A program made the position numbers and the translations under genes. A DNA stretch of 59,918 bases from Bradyrhizobium sp. AS23.2 (lineage in GTDB: Bacteria > Pseudomonadota > Alphaproteobacteria > Rhizobiales > Xanthobacteraceae), in the NCBI RefSeq assembly GCF_001908185.1, contig NZ_LGHM01000015.1, positions 1 to 59,918 of the forward strand, written 5' to 3'. Every line of letters begins with the position of its first letter. Positions within the stretch are counted from its first letter, which is position 1. This document shows positions 52,161 through 59,918 of this stretch, in pieces. The notes under the pieces are model-generated. The model made no database searches and had not been told where the DNA came from. It saw only the letters and a list, made by a program, of their open reading frames with translations.

Positions 52161-53195
52161 ATGAAACGCTTTGCAAACCTGAAACGACTGGGGTTCTTCA
52201 CGCGGCTTCTCGACGAGGCGCCGCCCGCCGAGCGATACCGCTTTGCGGCCGAGCAGATCGTGCGTGCCGAGAAGGCCGGCCTCGATTCCGCGTGGATCGC
52301 GCAGCATCATTTTCACGAGCGCGAGGGCGGCCTGCCTTCGCCCTTCACCTTCCTCGGTTACGTCGCAGCGCAGACCTCGCGCATCCGCCTCGGCACCGGC
52401 ATCGTGACCTTGCCGCTGGAGAACGCGGTGAGGGTGGCGGAGGACGCCGCGGTGCTTGATCTGCTTTGCAACGGCCGCTTCGAGCTCGGCGTCGGCACCG
52501 GGGGCAACCCGTCGGCCTTTGCCGCTTTCGGCCTCGACAGCGCCCAGCGCAACGAGATTTTCGCTCGCAACCTGGACGTCGTCCGCGCCGCGCTGACCGG
52601 CAAGCCACTTGATGGCGGCGACACGCTCTATCCGCAGCGGCCACAACTGGACGACCGGATCTGGCAGGCGACCTTCTCGGTGGCTGGCGGCGCACGCGCT
52701 GGCAAGGCGGGCGATGGTCTCTTGCTGTCGCGCACGCAGCCGCGAGCCAAGGAGGCACCGCACGCAACGCTCGCCGAGATCCAGAATCCGATCATCGACG
52801 CCTATCTGGAAGCGCTGCCGCCGGGTCGCGAGCCCCGCATCATGGCGTCGCGCAGCGTCTTCGTCGCCGACGACCGGGCCGAGGCGATGCGCCTTGCGGA
52901 TGTCGGACTGCGGCGCGCGCTCCCGCAGTTCCCCAAGGGTGGCCACGCCAAGCCGGGCGAGACGCTGGAGGAGATGATCACGGCGTTCGACACGCATGTC
53001 GGCGCAGCCGACGACGTCATCGCCTCGCTCCGCGCCGACGCCACGCTGGAGCGGGTGACTGATCTCGTCTTCCAGGCGCATTCGGTCGATCCGCCACACC
53101 CCTACATCCTGCGTTCGATCGAGCTCGTCGCGGACAAGGTCGCGCCGGCGCTGGGCTGGACGAGGACGGCGGCAGATGTCGCCCTGGCGGGCTAG
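52161..53195 (+). CDS. Luciferase-like FMN monooxygenase (KPN_01858-like)
   Basis: The 344-residue protein has the bacterial-luciferase/LLM barrel: LGFFTRLLDEAPPAERYRFA, AWIAQHHFHEREGGLPSPFT, TSRIRLGTGIVTLPLENAVR and RFELGVGTGGNPSAFAAFGL. Such flavin enzymes oxidise organosulfur or other small substrates with a reduced flavin. Association with the CMD and AhpD proteins that follow matches the conserved Avi_7169/Avi_7170 neighbourhood. AGGGG lies before ATG 52161, and homology starts there, so the upstream in-frame start at 52083 is not used. Confidence 0.88.
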   Translation: MKRFANLKRLGFFTRLLDEAPPAERYRFAAEQIVRAEKAGLDSAWIAQHHFHEREGGLPSPFTFLGYVAAQTSRIRLGTGIVTLPLENAVRVAEDAAVLDLLCNGRFELGVGTGGNPSAFAAFGLDSAQRNEIFARNLDVVRAALTGKPLDGGDTLYPQRPQLDDRIWQATFSVAGGARAGKAGDGLLLSRTQPRAKEAPHATLAEIQNPIIDAYLEALPPGREPRIMASRSVFVADDRAEAMRLADVGLRRALPQFPKGGHAKPGETLEEMITAFDTHVGAADDVIASLRADATLERVTDLVFQAHSVDPPHPYILRSIELVADKVAPALGWTRTAADVALAG

Positions 53196-53229
53196 CCGAA
53201 ATGAATGTGATCGCGTTGCACGAGGCTGA

Positions 53230-53859
53230 ATGATGGGAACGAAAGATATCATCGACACGCTCGCCGGGATCGAACCGGGCTCGGCCCTGGACACCATTCG
53301 CGCGCGCCGACTGCAGGCGCGCGAGAATGCGCAGAAAAGCTATCTCTCGCTGTTCGAGCCGATTGACGCCAGCGATTTCTCGCTTGCCGAACGCGCCGCG
53401 GTCGCGGCCTTCGTGACCGGCCTTCACGGCGAGTCCCCCGTCGCCGCGTTCTACCGCGAGAAGCTTGCCGCGAATGCGGATGGGGCGGCTTTGGTCGAAG
53501 CGATCAAGGCCGAGATCGAGCGCGGCAAGACGTCGGGCCCGTACGGCGATTTTCCGGCCGGCCCGCTGTCGGTCGAGAACAAGGCCGGGCTAATCTACCG
53601 GGTGAGCACGGAGCGCAGGCCTGCCCTCGGTGCGCGGCTCGTCGCGGCACTGGAACATACGCACCTTCTGGAGTTCCGGCCCCGCGATGCCGCGTCTTCC
53701 GACATGAAGGCGCTGCTCGCAGCCGGCTGGTCGGATACCGGCATCGTCACCTTCTCTCAACTCGTCGCGTTCCTGTCGTTCCAGGTGCGGGTCGTCACTG
53801 GACTGCGCGTGCTCGGCGCTTCGCTTGGGCGCACCGCGAACGCCGCTTCTGGCGCGTAG
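53230..53859 (+). CDS. CMD-domain protein, Avi_7170 type
   Basis: The 209-residue protein begins MMGTKDIIDTLAGIEPGSAL and contains a carboxymuconolactone-decarboxylase-like fold whose core reads TGIVTFSQLVAFLSFQVRVV. It lacks the redox CxxC pair of AhpD. This matches the Avi_7170 group, which is nearly always beside an Avi_7169-type AhpD and an LLM monooxygenase. It lies 34 bp after the monooxygenase and 11 bp before its partner, so it is in the same operon. It may be a scaffold or a catalytically different partner. Confidence 0.85.
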   Translation: MMGTKDIIDTLAGIEPGSALDTIRARRLQARENAQKSYLSLFEPIDASDFSLAERAAVAAFVTGLHGESPVAAFYREKLAANADGAALVEAIKAEIERGKTSGPYGDFPAGPLSVENKAGLIYRVSTERRPALGARLVAALEHTHLLEFRPRDAASSDMKALLAAGWSDTGIVTFSQLVAFLSFQVRVVTGLRVLGASLGRTANAASGA

Positions 53860-53870
53860 GAGGCTGCATC

Positions 53871-54455
53871 ATGAGCGCTGAAAACAAAGTCAATCCGCCC
53901 GTCGTGTTCACTCAGGACGAACTCGGCTGGGTGTCGTGGATTGATCCGCTGCCCGAGGCTGAGCTGACCGAACGACATTTTTCCGGCCTCGTCGATCGCG
54001 CCCGCGCCAAGTCGGAATATTTCCGCCTGCTGGTGCGGGATCCCGAGGTTCTGGAAGCCCGTACCAAGACCGACAAGGACATCTTCTACAACACCGCCGA
54101 TGGCCTGCCGCGCGCCGAGCGCGAGCTCGCAGCCGCAGCGACCTCGCGCTACAACGGCTGCATCTATTGCGCGTCCGTGCATGCGCGCTTTGCCAGCACC
54201 TATTCCAGGCGCCGCGACGACGTGCAGCGCCTGCTCGACGAAGGCGTCGGGGCCGATCTCGGCGAGCGCTGGAACGCCGTCGTCAAGGCGTCCGTCGCAC
54301 TGGCTGCGACGCCGATCGCTTTCGGTCCGGACAATATCGAGGAGCTGCGCCGCGCCGGCCTCGACGATGCGGAGATCGTCGACGTCATCAATGGTGCGTC
54401 GTTCTTCAACTGGGCGAACCGGCTGATGCTGTCGCTCGGCGAGCCCTCGAAGTAG
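53871..54455 (+). CDS. Alkylhydroperoxidase-domain protein, Avi_7169 type
   Basis: The 194-residue protein has the AhpD redox motif GCIYCASVHARFA: Cys97-x2-Cys100-x3-His104. LPRAERELAAAATSRYNGC precedes the motif and FFNWANRLMLSLGE is near the end. It could reduce peroxides formed by the flavin monooxygenase upstream. Start ATG 53871 follows the previous stop by 11 bp with AGGAGG in between. The pair with the CxxC-less paralogue is typical for this group. Confidence 0.88.
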   Translation: MSAENKVNPPVVFTQDELGWVSWIDPLPEAELTERHFSGLVDRARAKSEYFRLLVRDPEVLEARTKTDKDIFYNTADGLPRAERELAAAATSRYNGCIYCASVHARFASTYSRRRDDVQRLLDEGVGADLGERWNAVVKASVALAATPIAFGPDNIEELRRAGLDDAEIVDVINGASFFNWANRLMLSLGEPSK

Positions 54456-54516
54456 GCAGCTTCACTGTCACAAGAATTACCGCTTGTTTGTAACACCAGA
54501 GTGGATGGAGCCGTGC

Positions 54517-55674
54517 ATGAGCAACATCGATCGCCGTAGCCTGGTCAAGGGCTCGCTTGCCGCCATGATGGCGGGAGCGGCCTTTTCGCGTGCCGCCTTC
54601 GCGCAATCCTCCGAACCGATCCTGCTCGGCGTCAGCGGTCCCCTCACGGGTCCGAACGCGCAATATGGCACGCAGTGGAAGCAGGGCTTTGATCTAGCGC
54701 TCGACGAGATCCTCGGCGCCGGTGGCATCAACGGCCGCAAGCTTGCCTACAGTTTCGAGGACAGCCAGAGCGATCCGCGCCAGTCGGTGGCGATTGCCCA
54801 GAAATTCGTGTCCGATCCCCGCATCGTCATGGAGCTCGGCGACTTCTCGAGCCCCGCATCGATGGCGGCCTCGCCGATCTATCAGCGCGGAGGCCTGGTG
54901 CAGTTCGGTTTCACCAACTCGCATCCCGATTTCACCAAGGGCGGCGACTTCATGTGGAGCACCTCGGTCAGTCAGGCCGACGAGCAGCCGCTGCTGGCGT
55001 CGTATGCCGTGAAGCGCCTCGGCCTCAAGAAGCTTGCGGTCTTGCACCTCAACACCGATTGGGGCCGCACCAGCCGCGACTACTTCACCAAGGCTGCCAA
55101 GGAGTATGGCGCGGAGATCGTGGTCACCGAGGGATACATCGCGGAGGAGCGGGATTTCCGGTCGACACTGGTGCGCGTCCGCGACGCCAATCCGGATGGG
55201 CTGATCCTGATCTCCTATTATTCCGACGGTGCGCTGATCGCGCGTCAGGCTCGCCAGGTCGGGCTGAAGCAGGTGATCTGCGCCGCGAGCTCGGTCTATT
55301 CGCCAAAGTTTCTGGAGCTCGGCGGCGAGGCTGTCGAGGACGTGCACGTCGGCACGCGCTACTTCCCGGAAGACCCGCGGCCCGAGGTGCAGAAATTCAT
55401 CGCGGGCTTCAGGAAGAAGTACAACGGGTTGGAGCCCGACGCGTTCAACGCCTACGCCTATGACGCGATGAACATGGCGGCCGCCGTGGTGAAGATCGGT
55501 GGCGCGGATCGGCGCGCCATTCGCGACGCCTTCACGAAAGTGAAGGACGTCCCGAGCGTCATCTTCGGCACCGCGACGTTCGACGTCGCGACCCGCCGCG
55601 TCAAGGGCGCCATGAATGCCGAGCTCGTCGTGCGCAAGGGGCAATTCGCGCTCTGGGACGGCAAGCCGACCTGA
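54517..55674 (+). CDS. Branched-chain-type ABC substrate-binding protein
   Basis: The 385-residue protein has a Tat-like signal (DRRSLVKGSLAAMMAG, RR at 6-7) and the Peripla_BP_6 fold: ILLGVSGPLTGPNAQYGTQW, ALDEILGAGGINGRKLAYSF, QKFVSDPRIVMELGDFSSPA, TDWGRTSRDYFTKAAKEYGA and FNAYAYDAMNMAAAVV. These proteins bind branched-chain amino acids, amides, urea or aromatic acids. GGAG lies seven bases before ATG 54517. It is 61 bp after the AhpD-type gene and precedes the fused LivHM and LivGF, so all probably act together, with a substrate linked to the monooxygenase genes. Confidence 0.9.
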   Translation: MSNIDRRSLVKGSLAAMMAGAAFSRAAFAQSSEPILLGVSGPLTGPNAQYGTQWKQGFDLALDEILGAGGINGRKLAYSFEDSQSDPRQSVAIAQKFVSDPRIVMELGDFSSPASMAASPIYQRGGLVQFGFTNSHPDFTKGGDFMWSTSVSQADEQPLLASYAVKRLGLKKLAVLHLNTDWGRTSRDYFTKAAKEYGAEIVVTEGYIAEERDFRSTLVRVRDANPDGLILISYYSDGALIARQARQVGLKQVICAASSVYSPKFLELGGEAVEDVHVGTRYFPEDPRPEVQKFIAGFRKKYNGLEPDAFNAYAYDAMNMAAAVVKIGGADRRAIRDAFTKVKDVPSVIFGTATFDVATRRVKGAMNAELVVRKGQFALWDGKPT

Positions 55675-55693
55675 CATGATGGTCGGACCAAAG

Positions 55694-55791
55694 CATGATC
55701 CGGAAAAGTGCGAAGCGGTTTTCCGGAAAGATCATGTGCAAAAACAAGCTAAAGCGCGATGACGAACTCTTCCGATCTTATCGCGCTTTAG
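55694..55791. repeat. Palindromic intergenic repeat, two hairpins
   Basis: The first hairpin (55694-55736) has arms CATGATC/GATCATG and CGGAAAA/TTTTCCG around GTGCGAAGCGG, with a small GAAA bulge. The second (55749-55791) is a perfect 12-bp stem CTAAAGCGCGAT/ATCGCGCTTTAG with a 19-nt loop. The sequence class, with CGAAGCGGTTTTCCGGAAA, is one I remember as dispersed in Bradyrhizobium and related genomes. It separates the binding-protein gene from the permease gene and may act as an attenuator or mRNA stabiliser. Confidence 0.7.
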
Positions 55792-55831
55792 TCGCTCCGG
55801 CCGCTTTTCTCTCTACTCGGGGGCTACCCGC

Positions 55832-57655
55832 GTGTCTTCCTGGCTCGACTACACGATCAACGGGCTGATCGTCGGTAACGTCTACGCTCTCGTTGCGGTC
55901 GGGCTTGCGCTGATCTTCGGCGTCAGCCGATTGATCAACTTCGCCCAGGGCTCGATCTATCTCGTCGGCGCCTATATCGGCTGGGTCGCGGTGGTGCAGC
56001 TGCACACGCCGCTGCCGCTCACGATCATCGTGGTGGCGGCTTCCGCTGCGGTGGTCGGATTGATCATCGAACGCTTCGGCCTGCGTCCGCTGCAGAATTC
56101 GGTGCGCATTGCGCCGCTGCTCGCGACGATCGGCATCAGCTTCGTGCTCGATCAGCTCGTGATGCTGACGTTCTCGCCCAACCCGCGGGCGCTGCCGAGC
56201 CAGCTGCCCGACGTTCGCTTCCAGGTCGGTGGCGGCACGATCGGGCCGCTTGATCTGCTGATCGCCGGCGTCGGCATCACCAGCGCGCTGCTGCTGTTCG
56301 TGTTCCTGCGCTATAGCAAGCTCGGCTGGGCGGTACGTGCCACGGCGCAAGACCGTGACGCAGCGATGCAGATGGGCGTCGATGTCAATCGCGTCAATCA
56401 GGCCGTGTTCGGCATCGCCGCTGCGCTCGGTGGCGTCTCCGGCATGCTGGTCGGCATGTACTACAACCAGATCGACACCGCGATGAGCCTTCAGGCGACG
56501 CTCAAGGGCGTCGTCGCCGAAGTGGTCGGTGGCGCCGGCAATGTGCCTGGCGCCGTGGTCGGCAGCCTGTTGCTCGGATTGGTGGAGAGCTACGGCGTCG
56601 CCGTGTTCGGCACCAGCTACCGCAATCTCTTCGCATTCCTGCTGCTGGTCGTTGTCCTCGTGCTGCGGCCCAATGGTCTGTTCGCCAGCGCGCGGCAGGC
56701 GCCGCCCGAGCCGCTCACCGGCACCTTCATCGCGCCGAGCCGCCCGGTTCGCATTCCACGCTGGGCCTTGCTGGCCGCCACCGGCATCTTCGCGATCCTG
56801 CCGCTGTTTCCGGTGTCGTTTTACGTGCTCCAGACTTTCATCAACGCCTGGCTGCTCGGCATGCTTGCGCTGAGCCTGACACTGGTTGCGGGCACGATCG
56901 GCCAGGTCTCGCTCGGACACGCCGCGCTGCTGGCGATCGGCGCCTACACGTCGGCGCTGCTGTCGCTGAATTTCTCCGTCCCCGTCGGCCTTGCCGTCAT
57001 CGGCGGGGGCCTGATGAGCGCGGCGCTCGGCACGGCGCTGATCTCGCCGTCGTTCCGCCTGCGCGGGCACTACGTGTCGATCGCCACGCTCGCCATCGGC
57101 GAGATCGTGTCGCTGGTGATCCTGAATTGGGAGAGCGTCACGCGCGGTCCGATCGGCATCTCCGGCATCCCGCCGCTGTCGCTGTTCGGCTACGAGTTGA
57201 TCAGCCCAACGTCGATCTACTGGTTCAGTTTTGCGGTGATGATCGTGCTGGCGCTGCTGCAGGGGCGCTTGCTCGGCTCGCATCTAGGCCGCAGCTTCCG
57301 CGCCATTCGCGACGACGACATCGCCGCGCGCGCCTACGGCCTCAGCCTGAATCGCTACAAATCGCTGGCCTTCATCTTCGGCGGGTTCGCCGCTGGCGTC
57401 AGCGGCGGCATCGCCGCGCATCTCTATTCCTACATCAATCACGAAACATTCAACACGCAGCAATCCATCCTGGCGTTGACCGTCGTGATCCTCGGCGGCC
57501 TCGGCAATGTCGTCGGGGCCATCGTCGGATCGGTCGCGCTGGTCGGCCTGCCCGAGCTGTTCCGGATCGCGGCTGAGTACCGCATCCTGATCTACGGCAT
57601 CGTGCTCCTGCTGCTCGTGCGGTTCAGGCCGCAGGGCCTGTTGGGGACGATGTGA
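55832..57655 (+). CDS. Fused LivH-LivM branched-chain ABC permease
   Basis: The 607-residue protein joins two permeases. Residues about 1-290 are LivH-like ([60 protein letters not shown] at the end). Residues about 305-607 are LivM-like ([67 protein letters not shown] at the end). The product should form the whole transmembrane channel. The start is GTG 55832. The TGA shares a base with the livG ATG (TGATG). Confidence 0.93.
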   Translation: MSSWLDYTINGLIVGNVYALVAVGLALIFGVSRLINFAQGSIYLVGAYIGWVAVVQLHTPLPLTIIVVAASAAVVGLIIERFGLRPLQNSVRIAPLLATIGISFVLDQLVMLTFSPNPRALPSQLPDVRFQVGGGTIGPLDLLIAGVGITSALLLFVFLRYSKLGWAVRATAQDRDAAMQMGVDVNRVNQAVFGIAAALGGVSGMLVGMYYNQIDTAMSLQATLKGVVAEVVGGAGNVPGAVVGSLLLGLVESYGVAVFGTSYRNLFAFLLLVVVLVLRPNGLFASARQAPPEPLTGTFIAPSRPVRIPRWALLAATGIFAILPLFPVSFYVLQTFINAWLLGMLALSLTLVAGTIGQVSLGHAALLAIGAYTSALLSLNFSVPVGLAVIGGGLMSAALGTALISPSFRLRGHYVSIATLAIGEIVSLVILNWESVTRGPIGISGIPPLSLFGYELISPTSIYWFSFAVMIVLALLQGRLLGSHLGRSFRAIRDDDIAARAYGLSLNRYKSLAFIFGGFAAGVSGGIAAHLYSYINHETFNTQQSILALTVVILGGLGNVVGAIVGSVALVGLPELFRIAAEYRILIYGIVLLLLVRFRPQGLLGTM

Positions 57656-58500
57656 TGGCGGAGCACGCTCCCATGCTGTCCCTGCGCGGGTTGACACGCC
57701 GCTTCGGCGGCCTCACCGCGGTCGATGCCATCGACCTCGACCTCGCCAGGGGTGAGCTGATCAGCATCATCGGCCCGAACGGCGCCGGCAAGACGACGCT
57801 GTTCAACCTCGTGACCGGGCTCGATCGGCCCGACGCCGGTCATGTCAGCTTCGAAGGCGGTGACATCACCGGCCTCTCGCCGGAGCGGCTCGCGGCCGAA
57901 GGCATCGGGCGTACCTTCCAGCTTGGCCGCGTCTTCGGCAATCTCAGCGTCATGGACAACGTCCTGATCGGCGCGCACACGCGGCTGCGCGCGGTGAAGC
58001 CGGCCGTGCCGGTGATCGGCCCGCTGCTGGAGCTGGGGTTGGCGCTGCTACGCCCTGCGAGCGTCAAGCTTGAGGAAGAGAAATTGCGGGAACAGGTGAA
58101 GGCCATTCTCGCGCGCTTCGGGGAGCGGCTGCTGCCGCGGATCGACCAGCCGGCCTACAGCCTGTCCTACGCCAACCGCCGCCGCGTCGAGATCGCGCGC
58201 GCGCTCGCGCTGAAGCCGCGCCTGCTGCTGCTCGATGAGCCCACCGCCGGCATGAACCCGACCGAGACCGCGGAGATGCAGACGCTCGTCGCCGAGCTGA
58301 AGGCGGAAGGGCTGACCATCCTCCTGATCGAGCACAAGTTAGAGATGGTGATGCGCCTCTCCGATCGCGTCATCGTCATGGATGAGGGCAGGAAGATCGC
58401 GGAAGGGCCGGGCGAGGTGGTGCGCAACGATCCCAAGGTGATCGAGGCCTATCTCGGCCACGGCCTGTCGGGGACGGCTGAGCAGGAGAGCGCGGCATGA
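57655..58500 (+). CDS. livG: Branched-chain-type ABC ATPase LivG
   Basis: The 281-residue ATPase has Walker A GPNGAGKTT (40-48), Q-loop GRTFQLGRVFGNLSV, signature-like LSYANRRRVEIARAL and Walker B LLLLDEPTAGMNPTET, the last matching LivG rather than LivF. It has the C-terminal IEAYLG end. ATG 57655 overlaps the permease stop by one base; the GTG at 57652 is less likely. Its stop overlaps livF by 4 bp. Confidence 0.93.
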   Translation: MAEHAPMLSLRGLTRRFGGLTAVDAIDLDLARGELISIIGPNGAGKTTLFNLVTGLDRPDAGHVSFEGGDITGLSPERLAAEGIGRTFQLGRVFGNLSVMDNVLIGAHTRLRAVKPAVPVIGPLLELGLALLRPASVKLEEEKLREQVKAILARFGERLLPRIDQPAYSLSYANRRRVEIARALALKPRLLLLDEPTAGMNPTETAEMQTLVAELKAEGLTILLIEHKLEMVMRLSDRVIVMDEGRKIAEGPGEVVRNDPKVIEAYLGHGLSGTAEQESAA

Positions 58501-59237
58501 CGAACTCCTCTTCCGATGCGTTGCTCGCGCTATCCAACGTCAATACGTTCTACGGCCAGGCCCAGGTCCATTTCGACCTGTCCATCACGGTTGGTCGCGG
58601 TCATATCGTCTGCCTGCTCGGCGGCAACGCCAGCGGCAAGTCGACGACGATGAAGATCATTTTGGGCCTCGTGAAGCCGCGCTCGGGCGAGGTGACGTTC
58701 GACGGCGCCTCGCTGATCGGGCTCACCACGCCGCAGATCGTCCGCCGCGGCATCGCCTCGGTGCCGGAGGCGCGGCGGCTGTTCGCGGACATGAGCGTCC
58801 GGGAGAATATCCTGATGGGCGCGTTCGTGCGGAGCGACCGCGACGCGGTGGCGCAGGATCTCGATCGGATGCTGACGCTGTTTCCAAAACTCGGCCAGCG
58901 GCTGTCGCAGCGCGCCGGCTCGCTCTCCGGCGGCGAGCAGCAGATGGTCGCGATGGCGCGCGCGCTGATGAGCCGGCCGCGCATGATCGTGATGGACGAG
59001 CCGACCATGGGCCTGTCGCCGCTCTATGTCGATCGCGTGCTGGAGCTGATCAGGACCATCAACCAGGAGGGCGTCTCGGTCTTCATGGTCGAGCAGAATG
59101 CCAGTCTCGCGCTCGAGATCGCGCATGAAGCCTATGTGCTCCAGACCGGCAAGATCGTGCTGTCGGGCCCGGCGCGGGCGCTGAAGGACGACCCCCGCGT
59201 CCGCGATGCCTATCTCGGCGGCTCCGAGGCCGCCTAG
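58497..59237 (+). CDS. livF: Branched-chain-type ABC ATPase LivF
   Basis: The 246-residue ATPase has Walker A GGNASGKST (42-50; most LivF read GNNGAGKST, so this is a variant), RGIASVPEARRLFADMSVRE, signature LSGGEQQMVAMARAL and Walker B MIVMDEPTMGLSPLYVD. It ends DAYLGG as usual. It overlaps livG by 4 bp and is the last gene of the transporter operon. No clear terminator follows in the 63 bp before the convergent partial gene. Confidence 0.93.
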   Translation: MTNSSSDALLALSNVNTFYGQAQVHFDLSITVGRGHIVCLLGGNASGKSTTMKIILGLVKPRSGEVTFDGASLIGLTTPQIVRRGIASVPEARRLFADMSVRENILMGAFVRSDRDAVAQDLDRMLTLFPKLGQRLSQRAGSLSGGEQQMVAMARALMSRPRMIVMDEPTMGLSPLYVDRVLELIRTINQEGVSVFMVEQNASLALEIAHEAYVLQTGKIVLSGPARALKDDPRVRDAYLGGSEAA

Positions 59238-59300
59238 CTCTGCACCCGGTCGAGCCGCTGACGTTCCGCGTGACCGTGGCCGGGACGTTCTAGGACGATC

Positions 59301-59918
59301 TCAGGCGGAAGCCGCGCTCCGAGCCGGCTCCGCCGGCAGATCGTCGCCATTGGGATCGCCCGGCGCCGTGGCCCAGGCCAATTCCACCAGCGTCACGATC
59401 CTGCGTCCACCGCCGTCGAGCTGGCAGACGATCAGGCCCTGCTCCTCCATGTAGCCGAGCAGGCGCTGCGCCCTGCGCAGCGAGTGCGAGCCATAGGCGC
59501 GGGCGATCGCGGCGTCGCCCGGGCAGGGCCAGCGTTCCTTCGCCGCGCGCGCGATCATCATGAACACGCCCTGCATGTCGTCGGGCAGGATGGAGGCGCG
59601 CAGCGACACTTCCTGCCAGGCATCGTCTTCGGCGAGATCAGCGCCGAGCCCGGCCCGCGCGTGCGTCAGCATACGGCGGAATTCGTTGAGGTCGGGTACG
59701 GCCGAGCCGAGGCCTTCGATACGGCAGCGGACCACGAACTCCTGATAGAGCACGCCGATGGCGCGGAAGCCGGCATCGGGCTCGGCGAGCACGGCGCGCA
59801 AGGTGCGGTCGACGCGTTCGCGCCGCTCCGCCAGCTCTTCGGCGCTGACCGGCAGCTCGACACTTCGGGGCGCGCTTCCGGCGCAGCCGCCTTCGCCGCG
59901 CGGAGCTGCTCGAGCAGG
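59301..59918 (-). CDS. Unidentified protein, 5' end outside window
   Basis: The frame is open from the window edge to TGA at 59301 (205 residues visible). It begins in a Pro/Ala-rich part, then a helical region (ELAERRERVDRTLRAVLAEP), DAGFRAIGVLYQEFVVRCRI and a C-terminal winged-helix-like stretch (AAIARAYGSHSLRRAQRLLG, YMEEQGLIVCQLDGGGRRIV). The last part suggests a DNA-binding or regulatory protein, but I recognise no family. A TTG at 59801 is a possible internal start, yet the frame upstream has protein-like composition, so the true start lies beyond the window. Confidence 0.6.
   Translation of the reverse strand, partial: PARAAPRGEGGCAGSAPRSVELPVSAEELAERRERVDRTLRAVLAEPDAGFRAIGVLYQEFVVRCRIEGLGSAVPDLNEFRRMLTHARAGLGADLAEDDAWQEVSLRASILPDDMQGVFMMIARAAKERWPCPGDAAIARAYGSHSLRRAQRLLGYMEEQGLIVCQLDGGGRRIVTLVELAWATAPGDPNGDDLPAEPARSAASA

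Noticed and set aside
55778..57283. 501-codon minus-strand frame opposite the LivHM gene
   Set aside because: Composition is Gln/Arg/Asp-rich with no family features; the plus-strand permease is unambiguous.
1..59918. tRNA, rRNA, CRISPR arrays, transposases, integrases or phage genes
   Set aside because: None recognised on either strand; the only repeats seen are short tandems and the 55.7 kb palindromes.

Overview
The window reads as chromosomal DNA of a high-GC alphaproteobacterium, most likely Bradyrhizobium or a close relative in the Nitrobacteraceae. The evidence is the protein families present (DUF992, DUF3141, a TolA-like coiled-coil protein, the Avi_7169/Avi_7170 pair), FixK/FNR-type TTGA-N6-TCAA boxes, and a palindromic intergenic repeat of a type I remember from Bradyrhizobium genomes. 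The species call is inference. I see no rRNA, tRNA, CRISPR array or transposase gene.

Layout. 1-8.2 kb (minus strand): a Tat-type small protein cut by the window edge, a short HdeD-like protein, an RbbA/YhiI/YhhJ-type exporter, then DUF992, an AI-2E family permease and small envelope proteins. 8.9-11.5 kb (plus): a NarL-type two-component locus in which the kinase is frameshifted and the second response regulator has an internal amber codon. 11.6-13.3 kb: two orphan sugar/glycerol-type ABC permeases of visibly lower GC. 13.6-18.4 kb: a Crp/Fnr regulator divergent from an operon for an NnrS-like membrane protein, a double DUF2249 protein, a DUF59 Fe-S factor and CcoG. 18.5-24.6 kb: a DeoR-type repressor divergent from a complete ugp-like importer ending in an endonuclease/exonuclease/phosphatase family enzyme. 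24.6-30.6 kb: a SoxC-type molybdoenzyme with its cytochrome c and DUF302 partner, an AhpD-like protein, an AraC regulator and an orphan peptide-binding protein.

30.8-43.4 kb is the most coherent block. Four intergenic FixK/FNR-like palindromes flank or precede a GNAT acetyltransferase, DUF3141-pta-ackA-fabI, scoA-scoB-maoC, a CBS protein with a GntP permease, and a PHA synthase. I infer a low-oxygen module linking acetyl-phosphate, ketone-body CoA transfer, fatty-acid reduction and polyhydroxybutyrate.

43.5-49.6 kb holds small proteins, an Mfd-like helicase paralogue, a TolA-like coiled-coil protein and a VOC protein. 49.8-59.2 kb (plus) holds a class III CoA transferase, then a MetQ-type binding protein, a flavin monooxygenase and two CMD/AhpD proteins, and finally a branched-chain-type ABC transporter with fused permeases. 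An unidentified partial gene closes the window.

At least four reading frames are broken (sensor kinase, second regulator, NnrS-like gene at a C7 run, fabI at a G6 run). Two of these lie at homopolymers, so sequencing error must be weighed against true decay.
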